Part shown: positions 62,301 through 64,000 of the stretch, piece by piece
Layout: the number at the start of each line of letters is the position of its first letter
Numbering within the stretch: position 1 is the stretch's first letter
Assembly: GCA_964030475.1 (NCBI GenBank)
Contig: CAXIPT010000002.1
Span: forward strand, 15,490,590-15,554,589
Origin: Tethya wilhelma
Taxonomy: Eukaryota; Porifera; Demospongiae; Tethyida; Tethyidae
Direction of reading: 5' to 3'
DNA: 64,000 nucleotides
Program-made: the position numbers and the translations under genes
Notes under the pieces: generated by a model
The model's database searches: none
The model's input: only the letters and a program-made list of their open reading frames with translations
What the model was told of the DNA's origin: nothing

Positions 62301-63135
62301 ATTATTAACCTCTATTCCTCCAGCACTAGCTGTGATAGCTTCACTTAATCAGTGAGAGGATAGCTAGCTAATACATTAATTTCATCTTTGCAACCCGATT
62401 ACTTACCAACAAACAATTATTAATAATTTTTGTAAATTACATTGCATACAGAACATATTATGCAATTATAAGTTGCAACTACGTAACTGCAAGGATGGTA
62501 CATACAGGTCTGCTCTAAAAGTATCCACAAAGCATGCTTTTTTTAGCAGCACTGTGTACTGTGACTAACTATGAGTGTCTAAGCTAATATACTTGTAAAA
62601 GTGTAGGAGACTCTATCCTAGCTAGTAGTCCTACATCTCTACTGTCACACCAACAGCTGTAGGAGTTGCACTACAAGCATTGCACCCTAGTGGTTGCACA
62701 CCTGAAACAGTTGTCACAAACAGAGCAAAGTTTGTTTTCCTGTTTGAAAGTCATACTCTTGACGATTGAACTATTCAATGATGACCCACCACAATACAGT
62801 CTCATTGGGGTCGTGCCAAGTTACAAAAAGTGAATGCCATGGTTACGAAAACAGACGACAAATGAACACATTCTAAAGGACAAATGTAGCTGGTGACTAA
62901 ACATGGTGCACAAATGAATATTTCCATAATCATGTAAGACCTTACTAGAGATGAAGACATGTCCAGCATGCTAGAAGATGAGAATTTTTCTATTTGTGTG
63001 TCTGTGAGTGTTTACACATCACAACAGTAAAATGTTAGAGCTATCCAAGTAGCTACATCTAGGCGAGGTGCATTCAATGTACAAAAAGGAATAAAATCTT
63101 GCTTTCTAGATAAAAATATTGCCCATTTTGGTTCC
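62301..63135. other. Intergenic, convergent gene ends
   Basis: Between the WDR34 stop and the stop of the next minus-strand gene. It must include two 3' UTRs. No coding potential or repeat recognised. Confidence 0.5.
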
Positions 63136-63603
63136 TCACAATTTGGTACACTCTGTCGTGGATGGTTCCTGTTCATGTATATGGCAGTTGTTGTTGTAAT
63201 AGAAACTGTTCATTGGATTGGGTATCACCATATCGTGGCACTGAATGGTTGCAGCTGCACCACGTCTACTGTCCCACGTTTTGTTCATCTTGTATGCAGC
63301 ATTTCGTTTCATCTTTATCGAACCATCCTTGTTGTACAAAATCTGTTTGTTCCTCTCGCTCTCCTCCATGAGGTCAGGGATGACCTCGTACTCATGACTG
63401 GTGCTGATGGTAGTCTTATAGCTATGCTGCACGGACCTAGATCGTTGTGGCGGTCTAGAGAGCTGATTGTGCAGCTGGGGCTGCCGGTTGAGGGTAGGGA
63501 GAGGAACCAAGTAGTCAGAGGCAGCTTGGAGAGGCACCGATGGCTCCTCTTCTGTGTCATCAGTTGCCTGGTTTTCCATGTAGTCTTTATGTCTTCCCCT
63601 CAT
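63136..63603 (-). CDS. Last exon of an unidentified gene: tyrosine-rich cytoplasmic-type tail
   Basis: About 155 codons ending at a stop. A TTAG acceptor at about 63,604 marks the exon start; the rest of the gene lies beyond the window. The sequence is hydrophilic and disordered-looking, with several Tyr in docking-like contexts (KDYMEN, DYLVPLP, EYEVIPD, AAYKMN) and a Pro/Gln/Arg-rich middle. This is typical of the tail of a receptor or adaptor that recruits SH2 or PTB proteins. No catalytic domain is present. Identity unknown. Confidence 0.6.
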   Translation of the reverse strand: MRGRHKDYMENQATDDTEEEPSVPLQAASDYLVPLPTLNRQPQLHNQLSRPPQRSRSVQHSYKTTISTSHEYEVIPDLMEESERNKQILYNKDGSIKMKRNAAYKMNKTWDSRRGAAATIQCHDMVIPNPMNSFYYNNNCHIHEQEPSTTECTKL

Positions 63604-64000
63604 ATCTAAGGAAGTAAGGGGTTAATGGATATATCAACTGCCACTATACAAAGAAAACGTTCGAATGGCATGGACTTCAAAGCATTTGGACTTGTTTAGC
63701 TACATGTGTACACTTAAGTTGCAAATGTCTGTGTGGGTGCATGTCGGTGTGAACATATGCACTGCAGTGTTGTCAACAGTATAGAAAACTTTACTACAAG
63801 TTGGACCGCTGTCTGTAACTTAGTAGGAAACTGTTGCAGTGACTTTTGTAAACATTTAGCCTAACTTGTCATTCGAATGAATCCACAGTGTGACAGAAGT
63901 GGTACAACTGGTTATGGGAACTGTGCAGGGGGGTTGGGAAAATGTACCTAAACATAGTCAACAATAAAATGACTGGACTTGGCAACCGAGTAATTAAATT
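63604..64000. other. Probable intron of the right-edge gene
   Basis: Starts at the acceptor of the tail exon and runs off the window. No exon recognised in it. Confidence 0.4.

Overview
This window is animal nuclear DNA. The evidence is GT-AG introns of about 50-800 bp, compact genes, a receptor tyrosine kinase, a ROCO GTPase with Death domains, Ig/FN3 receptor modules, an axonemal-type dynein intermediate chain and a Sec15 exocyst subunit. Short introns, AT-rich intergenic DNA, expanded Fem-1-like and kinase families and many DNA transposons suggest an early-branching animal, most likely a demosponge of the Amphimedon type. The organism is an inference; only the animal origin is secure. Two single-base N calls (about 7,762 and 26,366) show that this is a draft assembly.

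Layout. 1-2,638 (+): 3' part of a receptor tyrosine kinase. 3,396-7,955 (-): a complete CPSF6-like pre-mRNA 3'-end processing factor in 12 exons. 8,507-12,133 (-): a Fem-1-like ankyrin gene whose promoter, 5' exon and first third are repeated in a 1,192-bp tandem duplication. 12,246-28,000: a transposon island. It holds a TIR element with a 5-bp target duplication, a LINE remnant next to a protein-kinase fragment, a 1,000-bp TTAA element, a Crinkler-like P-loop NTPase/nuclease gene with one frameshift, and an apparently complete PIF/Harbinger transposon (Myb-like protein plus transposase) sitting inside a pogo-type transposase gene that ends in a PHD finger. A second copy of one repeat (27,414-27,914) shows the uninterrupted state of sequence that is split by two insertions at 13.8-18.1 kb.

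27,994-32,084 (-): ankyrin-Roc-COR-Death-Death protein. 32,970-36,530 (-): two more Fem-1-like copies, one with a probable frameshift at the start codon and one with a 0.7-kb internal deletion. 37,167-51,720 (-): a very large type I membrane protein made of a signal-peptide exon, one 6.7-kb exon, eight single-exon Ig-like domains in alternating A/B types, two FN3 domains, a TM segment and a short tail. 52,453-58,785 (-): Sec15/EXOC6 with two candidate alternative last exons. 59,014-62,300 (+): WDR34/DYNC2I2, head-to-head with Sec15. 63,136-63,603 (-): last exon of a further gene with a tyrosine-rich tail.

The conserved genes are unrelated housekeeping or signalling functions and do not form one pathway. 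The unusual biology is in the 8-37 kb accessory stretch, where recent duplication, nested transposition and lineage-specific signalling or effector genes meet. Exon boundaries were read by eye from frame continuity, splice signals and protein family matches.
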